DNA of 64,000 bases from Ectocarpus siliculosus (GCA_000310025.1 FN649728.1:2447556-2511555); one strand, 5' to 3'; positions 27,401-40,309 are shown, counted from the first letter of the stretch. Notes: generated from the letters alone by a model not told the origin. Made by a program: numbers and translations.

Positions 27401-30400
27401 GAGGCGTGTTGTTTCGAATGAATGTCTTGGTTCGGTTTTCTGGGGTCCTAAAAAGAGAAAGGTCTTACGGAGTTCTCATTCTGCTGCCTCGCTGCTGCTG
27501 CAGCAAGGGTTTGATAGACGGCCTCGTGTTGATCAATACACAGTGTTTAACACGCAGCCCGCTTTGAAGAGGGTCACGCGGCAGCAGCTAGCTACATCGA
27601 AGGTCGAACCATAGCTAGAAAACATGTCGGGGGGCCAGAAACAGGCGCGCGTTGTCACGGAAACCGGGGGTACCCGTCCACATGCCTCTTGGTTGATACG
27701 CTTTGCTTTGCGACACCAACCCTATGAAACGTATACGCCATGCCGATGTCTGTGCTGCAAATAATTTTCTTCAAGACCGGGCGCTCTTCTTCTCCCTCCT
27801 GCCTGCCTGTCTCCCTGCTTCCTTGTTCGCTTGAGCACGAAAAAACATTTTTGAACTCGCACCTGCAGCTTGATCAGGTGGTACTCCGCCTGACTCTTGG
27901 ACTCCGCGAGAACGAGCACGTTGCACTCCCCCGCGAAGGTGAAGTCGTCCCCGGGAAAGATCGTCGCGTGCACGAACGACGCCGAGAATCCCCCCGACCC
28001 CCCGCTCGCCGCCACGCCCTCCCGCCGTCGCCGGTTGTCTCCCCGCGTTCCCCCTCCAGACTGCAACCTGGCGTTCGGTTCAACGCTGGTATCCATGGCG
28101 GTGGGGACGGCGGTCGCCTCTGCCGGGGCGCAGCTGCTGCTGTCGGCGGCGGCGGCGGCGGCAGCCAGCCCGTTCGCGGGTGTTGCTTTCGCGTTGCCGG
28201 AGCCGAGGCCCGCGGCAGCGACGTCCCGGAAGTCGCGCACCACGGCCATGAGGAGAACCTCTCCCTTCGAGTCCTCGTACAGCTCGAGGGCAGCTCTGAG
28301 ATGTGTGAGAGGGTGTAGGCCGTGTATGCATTGTATAGCGTAGGTGGGTCATCTCTGAGATGTGAGGGTGTAGAGGGTTAGGCGGTGTACGCATACATAG
28401 AGTAGGTGGGTTAAGAGGGGTGTTGAAATCGTTTGGGGGCCCCATTGACATCCTGGTGCTGTTATTTCGGGCCGATGGAGGCGGCGGCGGCGGTGAGGGT
28501 AACATGGATGTCGTCTGCGCTGCCAAGTGGCTGTGGGTTGAGCTTAAGACTAGTTGTTCCAGGGTAACGACGACTCGGGAACAGTTTCTCTTGGCATTTC
28601 CAGGTGGCTAAGGGGGGGCGGTTTTTCCGAACAGGCGGCAGCGTGGAGTACCAAAGAGGCGGACACATTGCACCAACTTGTGTCGAGCACAGGAGTAAAC
28701 GAACAGCACCAACACAACCACAAGCTCACCCCTGCGGACAAAAAGTAAGGAATCAGGCGTTCTTGTGTCACCACCGCTGATTCCAATGCTGGCTAGGGCA
28801 AGCCGGAAAGCACACCCTCGCCAGCGCAACGAACACGGCCCCGTTGCGGCGGGAAAAAAGCGTCGCAACTTCAAACCCGCAACACGAGCACCAAATCAAC
28901 ACCAGCACTCGGCACCGCAAACCGCGCACGTTACGCACAAAAAATCATGCTGTGATTCGTGATTTGCTTCTTCCCGCCGGGACGCGACAAAATCCACGGT
29001 AAATAACGCAACGACGACGCCAACAACAAGAGCAAAGCACAACGCCCACAACGACGACAATACAATCAGAGACGTCCAGGTTCCACTCACCTGCTGAATG
29101 TCAGCCCCCAGAGACACGAGTCTTCCCCCACATTGAGAGCAAGCGAGTAGACCTCATACTCCATGCCCCTCTTGTAGTCGGTGAGCCACATCGGAGGGGC
29201 GCCGGTCGAGCTACCGTCGCCGCCGCCGTCGCCGCCGCCGTCGCCGCCCTGGGCGGAAGAGGAGTTCCATGTCTGGTCAAGGCCGCCGCCCGCCGTGGCG
29301 GCCATGGCCCCGTCGCTGGAAGGGCCGTGGCGGTGCTTGACTTCTCCTCTGAGATACAGGCAGCGTCCGGAACGGGGCATCGTGCAGGTGTGTGTGCAAT
29401 GCAGGGGGGGGACCCGAGGGGGGGGCGGGGGCGGAGGGGGGGGGGGGGGGAGTTGTTGTGGGATTGTGTCAAAACCATGATAGGCTGTCGTTCGGCGGTG
29501 GTCCTCTCGCAAGAAGGATGTGTGGGTGCTTTGAAAAAAAATTATTCAAGGTTGAAGGCTTGTATCGGATGGCGGTTTAAAGGAGGGTGGGTGGGTTGAT
29601 GTGGACATGAAGGATTCGCCGTTGCGTAAGGGGTGGGGTGGGAGCTGCCCCGAGCAGGCGGGATGAGTATTTAGTCGCCATGCCATCAAGAGTGGTACCG
29701 CCATGAGAACAGCAACGGCAACAACAGAACCACAGACAACCACGATCGAAGAGCAAAACACCACCACCCTAGATGCCCGGAGGAGAACTTATCGGGTGCC
29801 GGACGTCTTAGTTGGATAGCACGACCTGCCGGAGCGGCGAAGAGACACTTTTTCCGCCGCATCAGATTGAGCGCTCACGTGTTGTTCACCGGGACGGTGT
29901 AGTCGCTGCTGCTCCGCATGGCGTTGATCGCGAACGGCAGGAAGGCGGGGTACAGGGTGGCGCAGGCCAGCATCGACATCTTGAGCTCGTCGTGGCAAAT
30001 CACGTGGTTGATGCCGAACCGCAGCAGCTGAGAACAAGCGCGCAGGCCGGCCAAAAGAGAAGTACGCGCAAAGGGGGGCCACACATACGACGATGACGAA
30101 GACGATCACTACTTGATGCTGAATTTCCCTGGAGACGGCTACGTGTTTCGAGCCGCACCGCGACTTGACCACGAGGCACCCCTCACGATGTCTCCGAATG
30201 AGAGCGTCCCAAAGATGGGAGACTGCCGCCATGCCCGGCATCGAGCGGACTCCTGGTCACCCTCCTACCGTCCTCCTCCTATCCCAAAACCGTGTTTGTC
30301 GAATATTCGCTCTCGGTCGTGCGCGAAACTTGTTCGTTTCGGCCGCTTTTCGAGGCATGGTGTTCACACGACGAGAATTGGAACACCAGCCGGGAGTCAA

Positions 30401-30861
30401 CACTTGAGCGAAACTGGTGAGGGCTCAGGCAAGCAATGGGTTCACCGAGATCCCTCTAACATCAACAGCAACACAGCAGCCCCAACGCGCTTGGTTGGCT
30501 CACCTGTTCTTTGCTGCTGAGCTCCTTCACGGTAACTAGGGTGCGGCAAGGCATACCCATGACGCTTTGCTCCGATACCCGGCGCATCAATCCCTGAGAA
30601 GCGAGACGGAAAAGATGAAGCCGGGTCCTCAAAATCTTCGTCTTGCTCGGGAAATACATAGAGGGGGAAAACCTCCCCGAAAATCGAAAAAGTCTCTTGA
30701 CAACGAAGGAAACACGAGCATAGGAAAAGAAGTTGCCTCCAACGGAGAACGGTTGCAACAGAAGGTGGAACACATGCCACACAAAAACATGAAAAATAAC
30801 TCACGAGAATATATCGATTGGTTGCTGTAGCCAACTGAAAATCACATCTTTACATGCGTGT

Positions 30862-30956
<95 letters not shown>

Positions 30957-33900
30957 GCGCGCGCACACACACGGGCGGTTTTTCGTCGGTCAGCGGGTTA
31001 CGTTTTCACACACACACACACACCACGTCCGTGGGCGTGCGGTTGAGGTAACGCTGCACCGACTTTGCGGCAAGGGTCGTCTTCTCCTCCGTTTCCACGG
31101 AGGAGCTCCCGACCACGCCGCCTCCTTCGGCGGGGAACAAGAAGATGCAGTCCGCGTATCTGATTGGTCGATTCGTGGGTTGTTAGGTGCAGCGACGGGA
31201 CGTAGGCATGACGATAGGAGGGATGGTGATGGTGGCGGAAGGGGAGGAGGGGATTCACGCACACACACAGCATGCTACAGAACACACGTAAAAAAAACAG
31301 GTTCATCCACGGTCCCTTGTCGAGTGGAGCCCTCGGACAAAACGCGTCCCCTCCGAAATCTGGCTTTGTCCTACTTGGGTCAGCCGGATAGCGCCGGTCG
31401 ATGCCAAACAAGCATGCACACACGCAATACATCCGAGCCCGTAAGAAACTTACTCCGCACACACGGCGTTCATGTCCAAAGGGTCCATGACGCTCCCCCG
31501 GAAGTATATGACCCTCGACATGAACAGGGGGCTCCGTATGACGCTCAGGACCTCGGGGGAGGGCGGGGAGGGGCTCATGATCACGACCCAGAGAGACTCA
31601 TTGTCCACGCCATGATCCTTGCAAGAATAGAAGAACGCACAACAAAACATAGAAACCCGCACGGAGATAGGAATTATTCAGCAATAAATTTCAGGAGCTC
31701 CGGTCTAAAAACAGATAACCTTGCGAACACGATGGGAGAGTATGCACAGCCGTTCCCGTTTTAAAAAGACGAGCATGTTTGGTTCTTGTTTCAAGCTTCT
31801 TGTACCATGGGAAGCGTCTTTCCCATGACTTGTAGGTTTGAAATCACATGAGGCACCACCATGGTTGTGACAAAAATCTGGCCCTTGACGCCGGAACGCT
31901 TGCTGTACACTGCTGACCCTAACCCTAACCCCGCCAGGTATTCGACTACTGCTGCGCGCGCACACCGGGGGTCACCTCGTGGAAGAGCTCTTCGATGATT
32001 CTCCGAAGAGACGCCGCGTTGAAACCCGCCTCGCCCTCGCCGTCGTCCTTCCCGGGAACCATGGCGAGCACCACGTGGAGCTTGTTGCCGACCAGGTGCC
32101 TCGAGTATCCCACCCTGTTCTTGGGCCGGCTGCCGATGATGTCGATCAGGTTCCCGACCTGCCGCATTCACACCGACAGCACCAACACATCATGGTGGGA
32201 AACGGTTCAGCCGACACAGGGTCGCAGCTTTCCAAACCTACGCACCGTATGTGTAGGGGTAGGTTTGCCTAGGGAGAAAATATGTCTGCCTAGGGGGAAA
32301 GTGAATGCGAACAATGCTCCGTTCTCTCGAGGACGCGTGGTGTAACTACTAAGGCATGCGATCCTGAGTACGCCCCCCCCCCGCCGCCCCAAACATATGC
32401 CTCGTGTAGCCCGGGGGGGCGTTCTTTGGCCGGCCGGCCGGCCGGTCTGCTGCCCCCGATGCAGCCAACATTGCACGGGCGAACCTACAACTCAGGTGAC
32501 TGCCGATAAGCTTGCAACAGCCCCTTTCCCACGGCTTTGAGTTCGGAGGTAGTACGTGGAACACCATCGTTTCGGGGCAATGTAGTTGGAGTGTTCAAAA
32601 CAAGGGGAGCATGAACCTGCCGGCTGCCGATGACGTCGATCAGGTTCCGGACTTAGCCCTGGGCTTGGGTGCCTTGCCCGCAACGACCAACGCATCACGC
32701 GCGCTATCAACCTCCCCGATGAGAGCAGCAGGAAACAGCAAACAACCGACTGCGACAGGACCGCGCACTTAACCCAGTGCAAAAATTCTAGCAAGCACTG
32801 GCCACGCGATGCAACACTGCAGTTGCCTCTCCGCCGTGTGCGACAAAAGAAGGGCCTTCATTCCTAAGAGAATGCCGTCCACCCCCGCCCCGCACCCCTG
32901 CCCAGAACGCCTCCGTCTTTTGAACCGCCCTCTCACCTCGAGCGGGACGTACGTCAGGGCGACCACAATCACCACGATCTGTACAGAACAAGCGCAACCA
33001 CAGAATATGCAACAGCGGCAGCGACGAAGGACTTACAAGGCAGCACCGAAAGCAGCGGCAACAACGGCTGTGCAGCAGAAGCAGCAGAAGCAGCATGCGG
33101 CAGCGGCAGAAGAAACACAACTATTTCCATCGTATATACAGCGACAAGAAAGAAAAACGGCAGGTGTCGTTCCCTGACACGAATCAACGATAACGACACG
33201 TCAACGTTGCGAAGTGTGATCGCCAGCAGCAAACAAAACCCTCACGGCGGAGGCAAAAATCACGCGAGTGTGCGCCACGTACTGGAGGGTACTGGTACCA
33301 CGCTTGCACCCTGGTCGAACTTTCGCCAACACTGCGGGATGGTCTCACCATGAGCATCCTGCTGATGGCCGTCACGGGTAACACGTCCCCGTACCTGTCA
33401 TTTGTTGATCGAGGGGGCGCGTTGGGGGGCGGGGCGTCGGCGGGAAGGGGCAGGGGGGCGGGGTACTCATGTTTTGCATCCCTTAGTGTAACAGATAATT
33501 GACCACGGGTCCTCGATAGGACGGACGGTTGTTCCCACTTGACCGATCACCGATGGCCACATGGCTCAAAAATGTTTTCTCCATCCATCTATCCTATCGA
33601 TATCACTTGCCACCTTTTCAGCCCACTTTTAATGCCTCAGTACCGCTACCGCCTCCTGCTGGCTATTCCATGTCATGGGAGAAGGGGTCCCAGGTGGCCA
33701 TGTGTGGAGCAAATAAGAGGTTGAAAAAGATACAAACAATGACATATCGAAAACAAAGAACAAAAGCGTTCTCACGCCACCACCACCAATGCCCCGGATC
33801 GCTCGGCGTGCAAATCGGCACCTCACCGCGTACACAGGTGGTGGTTGGGTCGAAATGGTGTGAAATTGACACCGCAACAAGACGACCACGCTGCTTGCTA

Positions 33901-36900
33901 CTCTCGCCGCCTGTGCTCACCCCACCGTAGACAGCGTCACGATGGTGAAGTACAAGCAGTCGTGCCACTGCATGGTGCCGCTATCTTCGATGGTGCCACT
34001 GTCGTCGAAGGCTTTACCGTCCGTCTCGTCCTTGAAGGCTTGCTCCGTCCCGTAGATGATGGCCGTCGTCATCAGGATCAGGCCCAAGATCTGTTTCGAA
34101 GGGTCCGGAAGGCACCCAAGAAAAACACGAGAACAAAAAAAAAAACAGTTATCTCAACCAACCGTCCGTGGTTTTGGGAACACCCGTAAAAGTGTCTTGA
34201 AAAAACACTGCTGTGGTGCCAAACGACGCTACGTTTACATTTGTGCCCGTCTCTCCAACATGTTGACAAGCGAGTTACATACACCAACCTGTAAGTCCAA
34301 GCGCCCGTGTAGGAGCAGCAAGCAAATCGACACGGTGGGGAAGGGAACCGAAAGGCCGTCGGCAGAGAAACGATCTTCTACAAGATTCGTTCACCTCGAT
34401 TGGGTCTTCGAAACACGAACAAAAATTCAGAGTCAGGTAAAGCCAAAAACTGTCGCAAAAGAAGGGGAAGAGGGCATGCACACACACACACACGTACACG
34501 GCTGCTGCACAATCGGGAAACTGCATACGGTATGTTGGCTACATACCGGGAGAGCGAGCGATCATTACCTTGAGCCCCAGCAGGCACGCGTTCACGGTCA
34601 CATCCGTGAAAGTACCAATCTTCTCGAGCATCCGGTGGTTCCGAATCACGCGGGTTACCTTCCCAAGTCGCAAGTATCTGCACCGGGCGGCCGGGGGCGG
34701 GGCGGGGGGGGGGGGTCGGGGTATGGCGAGGGCAAGGGCGAGGGTGACCTATATCCGGGTCGTCCAACGTGTGTTTTGTGCATCCATCCGCTACAAAAGA
34801 ATGAGAAAGTATCGGTCTTCGCATCTTCCACTGGACTGACCCGCGGAACGAAAGGCTGTGCCGCCTACCCGTTGTGGTCATGGGGTGCCGGGTTTCCGTA
34901 GAGCCTACCTTGGGCCGTTTCGAGGCCGGGACTGCCAAAGTTAAATGTCGTGGAACACGACCAAAGCACAGATCAACCGGTTAGGGAGAACGGTGCATGT
35001 ACTAACGAGGGCGCGACACAAAATGCGAACAACAAATTGATGGGTAGGCGATCGCTGTAAGCACCCGGTGCGGATCTTTTTCATTTTTCCAGTGCATAGT
35101 TTTAACAGTCAACCCTATGTATCGTATGCATATGTCATGGTGATGGCGTCACGGATGACGATCATATTCTGGCGGAGGTAGGCAAGGAACACGTATTCCA
35201 TTCCAGTTTTTTTGTTGCTGTGCGCTCGACGAAAGGCGAGGTCGAGTCGGAGACGCAAACCAGCACCGCACCTCGAGAGCGGCGTTTCAACACCAAGCGC
35301 GGCAGGGATGATTTCCCATTCACGATAAGGTCGGGCGCCTTTGTCGCGTCGAATACTCTTTGTGCGGTCTTCACCCATACGTAGAGCTACGTCCGCTTGG
35401 TGAGCGAGTCCACGCCATCGCCCGTGGAAACAGGAGCAAGGGGCAGTCTACAGACGACTTCTAGCTTGGGGAGGGGGGAGGGGTATACCTTGTTTTGCTC
35501 TTGCCTGAGAAAGGTATACCTACTCCGTTTTTTCACCTGACAAAAGAAAGGCTGTAGAGCCACCTGTAGAAGGCGCCGAAGACAGGAAAGATGCTGCAGA
35601 GGTCCACGATGCCCTCGAAGCTCAGGACGTATGTTAACCACACCTTGTTGTTGTTCGGGCGCACAAAGAAAATATAAGCAAGGCGCGAACAATCGACTCA
35701 GACGCTGCGCGCGACCGGGGGGGCAGCAGCATGTGCCAAAAACGAAAAAATATACAAGGAAGGTGGTGGACAACCCCTAAACGATCGGCATCGTGACGCA
35801 TGTATCGAACTTGGCTTTGGGGGTACCTACAAGCGTGTGGGTGCCGATCCAGGCCCGACGTTTGGTCGTGCAGAAGTCACATGTTTTGGTGCTCACAAGA
35901 CCTGTGCAAGCCACAAACGAGGAACACAACCACGTAGAGATGTGTAGCTCTCCGACGTGTGATACTACACGAAGAAGGTTTGCGAACTACTAGCTATGCC
36001 TGGGTGGTAAGATTCCGCTAGTGCGCAAACGCGACAGGCATCTACGTGTTCATCGGGGGTGTGAGACAACGACTTGGGTTGAAAGTTAAGGTCACAAGTA
36101 CATAACTGTTGAGAGGGCGCTCGGTGGTCGTGAGAACGATCAATCCCGACAAAAACGTTGGCAGAGGAACAAGAGATTGCCGAACTGGACACTCTGTCTC
36201 GCGACGACAACACAACACAGGCAAGCGCCGCTAAAGAGGAACACTCTCCCGTAAGGCACACGGGTGGTACACATAGGAGTCTACAGAAAGGGGTGGCTTC
36301 AGGCGTCCAAGACAGGTCGGGCGGAAAAAATAAAGGGGTGCGGGGTGGTGGTGGTTGCAAATTTGTCCCGCGGGAAAGGTGCCAAGAGCAAAATGAAGAT
36401 GGGAGGGGGGGGCAGAGAGGGGCGGTACCACATGGTACGCCAAAATCACGGCCGCGGTGAAACACTTACCGCTTCGGCGGTGACCGACAGGACGTAGTCC
36501 ATGAAAAAGACGAGGGCGAAGACAGCCTCACCCGCGATCACGATGGAGTGGTGCTGGTTCGCTGTGTAGGTGCCCACGATGTAGAACACGCACGACACCA
36601 ACGTCGTGATGGAGGTGAAGAGCATGCACGCTGCCATGGGGGAGCGTCCATGTGACCGTTAGGCGCGCGGTGGGGGGGGGGAGGATAGAGAAAAAAAACG
36701 CGGGGGCTCTTGAGCTTGGGTGGCCTTTTCAGGCAAGCGCATGTATCGTTGTACCAGGAATTAAAAACCGAGGCCATTTTCTCCTGAGGAAGGAGGAATC
36801 GCAAGAGCTTTGGGGGTTCGGGTACTGGGCGGGCAGGACGTTGCAAGAAGGCGGGCGAGGATGGGAGCTAGTTGTAGAGGAGGAAGAGGACGCCCAAACG

Positions 36901-38263
36901 CACCTGTTTTCAACATTTGGCCATTACAAGGGAGGAGGGGGGCGGGGGGTGAGCTGCATCACACGAAGAGGGAGTCTTGGAGGAGCACAAGAAAAACGCT
37001 GATACATATGACATGGATATGAGCATGGCCCAATCAACACTAGCAAGAAAACGATCGTGATGATTTGACATCTCCACGGTGGCCAACACACAAAAGGCAA
37101 ATAAGGAAGGGTGAGGCACGATCATCAGCAACAGGTTTCTCTCCCAAGCATCTGCTACCAATGAAAAGCAAAGGGGGTGAGAAAGAAAGTACGTCAGGGA
37201 GATGTCTATTTCGAGAAGCGCGAACAGAGATGTTACCCTTGTCTCGAAACGGACGGGTCGCTAATCACCGTACGCCCTACGCCGAACCGGCCGCACGATC
37301 GCTGACAGGTGCCACAGAAGAGAGCGGTGAGGCTACTGGTCAAACAGACCGCGTCCAACCCCCATGGCTCAGAGCGGCGGCGACTCTCGTACAAAGAACT
37401 TGTTTTGTTTCTGCAAGAAGAAAAAAGAACGAAACCCCCTACCGCGACTCAGCGAGCCATGGCCGGCGCGCCTAGGCAGTACCAGGGGTCACCGCGGGGA
37501 GCCCTTCCGCTCTTTTATGACTCGATTCCTTGGCGCTTACCGTAACGATGCGAGAGAACACACGGGGGTGTGGTCGATGTCTAAAATGTTTCGTTCTTGA
37601 CTTTGTGTCGTACGGGGGTACGATATCACTGGTACACGTACGATATCACCAATCCCCGTGCGATAATCAGTTTAAGTCATTTCGACTCTGCACGTTTATC
37701 GTACGGGGGGTGCGATAGCCTCGGTACTGCGGTATTGAGTAAACAAGCCCCACAGCAGTAGTACGGGGAGCTTTGGACGCACACCGTCTTGCGAAACTCC
37801 GATACGTAACATACCCAACATGTCACGGCCGCACTGCAGAATACACAGCAGTGTCTCAAATACGTACTACACCTTTCACGATGAAACCGCAAACGTACCT
37901 CCGGCGCAGTGAGGGTCCCGAAACCACCCGGGGCACTCGGTATCGGTGATAGCTCACCCCCGTGCGATCAGCGAAATAAACCATATCTTTCCTGGTCTTT
38001 TACATCGTACCGGGGTGCGGGGTGTCACCGGTGCTTGCGATATCACCGAACCGTGCGTTTCTCTCTCGCATCATTTTCGGCGTTTCTTTTCTTCCAAACG
38101 CTACGGTACGCATGCCCCCTCTCACATCGCGACTTCTTGTACTGCAACGCGGTCGTCCAGGCCTTGTTCCTGGCCACCTTCACCGCTCGCTCCGTCAGCG
38201 AGAGCTTCTCCTGCTCCGCGTTAAACATCTTCCGAGCCATTGACCGGGTGTTCATCTCGGCAA
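20373..38263 (-). CDS. Slo/BK-type potassium channel alpha subunit (5' end lost in gap)
   Basis: This encodes a plasma-membrane K+ channel with a voltage sensor and two cytosolic RCK domains. I traced 23 exons: 38126-38263, 36470-36630, 35564-35643, 34569-34677, 33921-34090, 33349-33394, 32937-32978, 31976-32158, 31454-31617, 31027-31159, 30504-30593, 29879-30027, 29091-29348, 27863-28295, 26661-27121, 26280-26475, 26133-26161, 25199-25340, 23634-23861, 23218-23352, 22342-22455, 21822-21932 and 20373 to about 20951. The first 22 join in phase with GT-AG borders; the donor at 23634 is weak and the last acceptor is unresolved. Exon 2 holds S1-S2 and exon 3 holds S3. Exon 4 holds S4 as RYLRLGKVTRVIRNHR, a basic residue at every third position. 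Exon 5 holds S5 and the pore helix, and the TVGYGD filter spans exons 5 and 6. Exon 7 holds S6 (IVVIVVALTYVPLE). RCK1 runs from exon 8 to exon 14. Exon 15 is a 154-residue alanine/glutamate/glycine-rich linker. RCK2 runs from exon 19 (HLVIIGAHPRLQYYVAAM) to the stop at 20373. About 1380 residues are visible, near the usual Slo length. The acidic calcium bowl is not seen; its place is taken by VLIDLHTDNSIYYCG. The S0 segment would lie in or beyond the gap. Confidence 0.92.
24441..24686 (-). repeat. CAA-tailed interspersed repeat, copy A (in a channel intron)
   Basis: Read on the minus strand it begins near CCTCGCATAGCGC, passes through CGTTGATTTCTATTGACTTG, CGACCGCGTCGAGTGTTGGA and GGTACTGGGTAGAGAGAGAT, and ends GTGAAGACAA followed by (CAA)n. 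The same order occurs at 40020-40248, 46088-46345 and, 5'-shortened, 45909-46050. A fixed 3' end with a simple-repeat tail and variable 5' length fits a retroposed SINE or short LINE tail. Confidence 0.8.
24789..24960. repeat. Purine-rich low-complexity tract in an intron
   Basis: The plus strand is almost wholly A and G (AAAAGAGAGAAAAA-like), which gives a long polypyrimidine tract on the transcribed sense strand of the channel gene. It lies in the intron between exons 25199-25340 and 23634-23861. Confidence 0.85.
25640..25770. repeat. Short tandem duplications in an intron
   Basis: TACCCCAGTC is repeated three times near 25650-25675. TTTTCCGGGTTATTGTTCAT plus CAAA occurs twice, about 28 bases apart, near 25709 and 25737. 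Both lie in the channel intron between 26133 and 25340. Confidence 0.8.
30867..30953. repeat. (CT)n microsatellite in a channel intron
   Basis: An almost pure run of about 43 CT units is followed by short CG and CA runs. It sits in the intron between exons 31027-31159 and 30504-30593 of the potassium channel gene. Confidence 0.95.
32309..32360 (+). repeat. tRNA-like short repeat, diverged copy
   Basis: It shares AACAATGCTCCGT, CTCTCGAGGACGCGTGGT and CTAAGGCATGC with 60239-60296, and a looser match with the 70-base repeat at 42255. It lies in the intron between channel exons at 32937 and 32158. Confidence 0.65.
32617..32652 (-). repeat. Partial duplicate of the RCK1-start exon inside the preceding intron
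   Basis: On the minus strand the segment reads GTCCGGAACCTGATCGACGT then CATCGGCAGCCGG, nearly matching the start of the channel exon at 32158 (GTCGGGAACCTGATCGACAT, CATCGGCAGCCGG). It would encode VRNLIDVIGSR against VGNLIDIIGSR. No acceptor in the right phase precedes it, so it is more likely a decayed exon fragment than a usable alternative exon. Confidence 0.75.
37605..38060. repeat. Degenerate GTGCGATATCACC-type short repeats in channel intron 1
   Basis: Variants of CGTAC(G/C)GGGGTGCGATA and CGATATCACCGG recur at irregular spacing, for example near 37608, 37625, 37640, 37700, 38005 and 38035. Similar words (CCCCGGTGCGATCTCTCCGA) occur at 42320-42560 and 43120-43160. They may be remnants of one repeat family. 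Confidence 0.6.
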
Positions 38264-38363
38264 NNNNNNNNNNNNNNNNNNNNNNNNNNNNNNNNNNNNN
38301 NNNNNNNNNNNNNNNNNNNNNNNNNNNNNNNNNNNNNNNNNNNNNNNNNNNNNNNNNNNNNNN
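38264..38363. other. Assembly gap (100 N)
   Basis: One hundred N. The gap removes the 5' end of the visible first exon of the channel gene; upstream exons, including any S0 segment and the start codon, may lie in or beyond it. Confidence 1.
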
Positions 38364-40019
38364 TCCCTTCTGATTGAAAATTCGGGGTGGGGGGGGGAGG
38401 GGGGGCACGGAGGACGTTCAAGATGTATGTCGTGCATGCCTAGACCCGCTGCACGGTATGCCAAGGTTACGGGTGTCGGCAACTAAAGCATGCGTGCCGG
38501 CTAACGTGTTCCAGAATGTGTCGCGGGAGTCTGTTTTCGCACGACGCGTGTGTGGGCGTTTCTGCGTGATGCCGGTTCTCTTTGGTCGCCCGTCACATGC
38601 TGGTTTTCGCCTCGTTCAGCCTGCCGTCTGGCGGGGTTACAGCAACGCGCGACGAACTGCACTGGCAGTACGTCCCCCCCCCCCCCCCCCTGGTTGATCC
38701 CCACAACCATTCCAGGAGCAAAACAAATCGCCGCAACAGAAAGTCAACCCAGACTCGACGCCCTCCGAAAGCACAGAGTAGTTCCCAAAACCCGCCCACG
38801 CGCAGACTTCAACCCCGAGATGTGTGTGTGGGTGTTCGCTGCGGCCCCTGGAACCGAAAAAGTAATTCACAGGCGGCGTAACACCTTGCGCGGTATCTAT
38901 CAAAAACAGGGTACAGATTTCCTTTTCAATTCCTAGCTGTCTTGATTTTACAGCTGTAGGAAGTTGGTGCTACTAATAATACCCATCCTCGTCCAAGACA
39001 GCAAGTAAGGGAGGGGCCGCAGGGAACTTTGGGTGATTCCAAAATGAAGAGGTTAATAGGGTGGTTGGGTGACGCGTTGGCGCCTGGGAATCTAAAAAAA
39101 CTGCATAGACCGCGGATAACGGATAACCGGGTGAACCAATGAATTTTCGTCAGGATTCAGTTCGTACGTGGGATCTCCGCCGTGTGTTCCCCCTTTACCT
39201 CGACAACTCCCGGGGATAGAATGAGGGTTCTCCTTCCACTCCGGCCGGAAAAGTAGTGTCGTTTTAGATGCGAAGCATGGACGCTGTTTCGGGCGGCGTT
39301 ATGTTTTTTCCAAAGCCTGCAAGTGCTAAAAATATGTTTCGGGGGGTTGGGGGGGGGGGGCGGCCAACATATCCCCCGGGTGACGAAGGGACGGAAAAAT
39401 ATCATCCCCGGAGTTCTAAGGGTCCCTGAAAATACCAACCTCAAAAACTACCTGATGTTTTCATGATTTCTCAAAGTTGAAAAAGCAACGGCTGTGCCAG
39501 TCTCGTGAGAACGTTACGAACCCGATGAAAAAATCCGTTTAAAAAACAAAGTCTCTCTAACTGTAAGCGGAGTTGTGCCGACTTTTGGTCCGAAGCGACA
39601 CTTTATTTCCGGCCGGAGTGGTACAAATTTTCGGGACAAATGCCTGTTGTGAGGCGCCATCGCACCACCAAACCGGCGTGACGAAGAATACCCTATTTTC
39701 CTTTTTTTCGAAAAGGAGGGATATGTAGAGCGCCCGAAAAGCAAGCTGAAATCAAACGAGGGGCCCCTGCATCGCGTTGGAAAGCCCGATACTTAGTTTT
39801 TCCCTGCTGAGATGAAGGCGAAAAGCGGTCGCGTCCTCACCGCCCCGCGGTTCTTTCAAAGATAACACCCCCGGCGATACATTGCAACACTCTTCGACCT
39901 TGAATTCATTACACCGGGTCTGGTATTGTGGTGGGGTGGGATCTTAGGTGACGCTTTTACTTGATCTAAGAAAAAAAAAAAATCTGCTGTTTCAGTCAAT
40001 GTTTCAATTGCAATGTTTA
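38364..40019. other. No recognisable gene beyond the gap
   Basis: Neither strand shows a chain of exons or a known motif. This could be the 5' flank of the channel gene or a long first intron; the gap prevents a decision. Confidence 0.4.
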
Positions 40020-40248
40020 CCTCGCATAGCGTGTGGAGGCGAGCGGGCGGTTCTAGGCTATCTGTCGTTGATTTCTATTGACTTGCGGAACCTCGGGTCC
40101 GTTTTTTATGGAAGCATATCTCTTTTGGGGTAAGTTCGCCTGTGACCGCGGGAGTCGACCGCGTCAAGTGTGGGACTAGTACGGACAGATGAAGGTACTG
40201 GGTAGAGAGATCGGAACGGTTGATGTGAGGACAACAACAACAACAACT
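40020..40248 (+). repeat. CAA-tailed interspersed repeat, copy B
   Basis: This looks like the fullest copy: CTCGCATAGCGTGTGGAGGC at the start, GTCGTTGATTTCTATTGACT, GCCTGTGACCGCGGGAGTCG, GGTACTGGGTAGAGAGATCG, and the end GTGAGGACAA(CAA)n. It lies just upstream of SINE copy 1. Confidence 0.8.
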
Positions 40249-40309
40249 GCTGTGGAGGACAGGTGTAGTAGTGCTGTAACCATTGGCCCACATACACCAA
40301 CACACTGCC

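Noticed and set aside
30854-31051. Open frame of leucine-serine repeats.
   Set aside because: It is only the translation of a CT microsatellite inside an intron.
31915-31932. Telomere-like CCCTAACCCTAACCCC.
   Set aside because: Only about two and a half units; too short to mean an interstitial telomere.
35115-35378. Minus-strand open segment with a helix-like stretch, considered as an extra S3-S4 exon.
   Set aside because: The exons at 35564-35643 and 34569-34677 join in phase and give a continuous S3-S4, and this segment has no usable donor.
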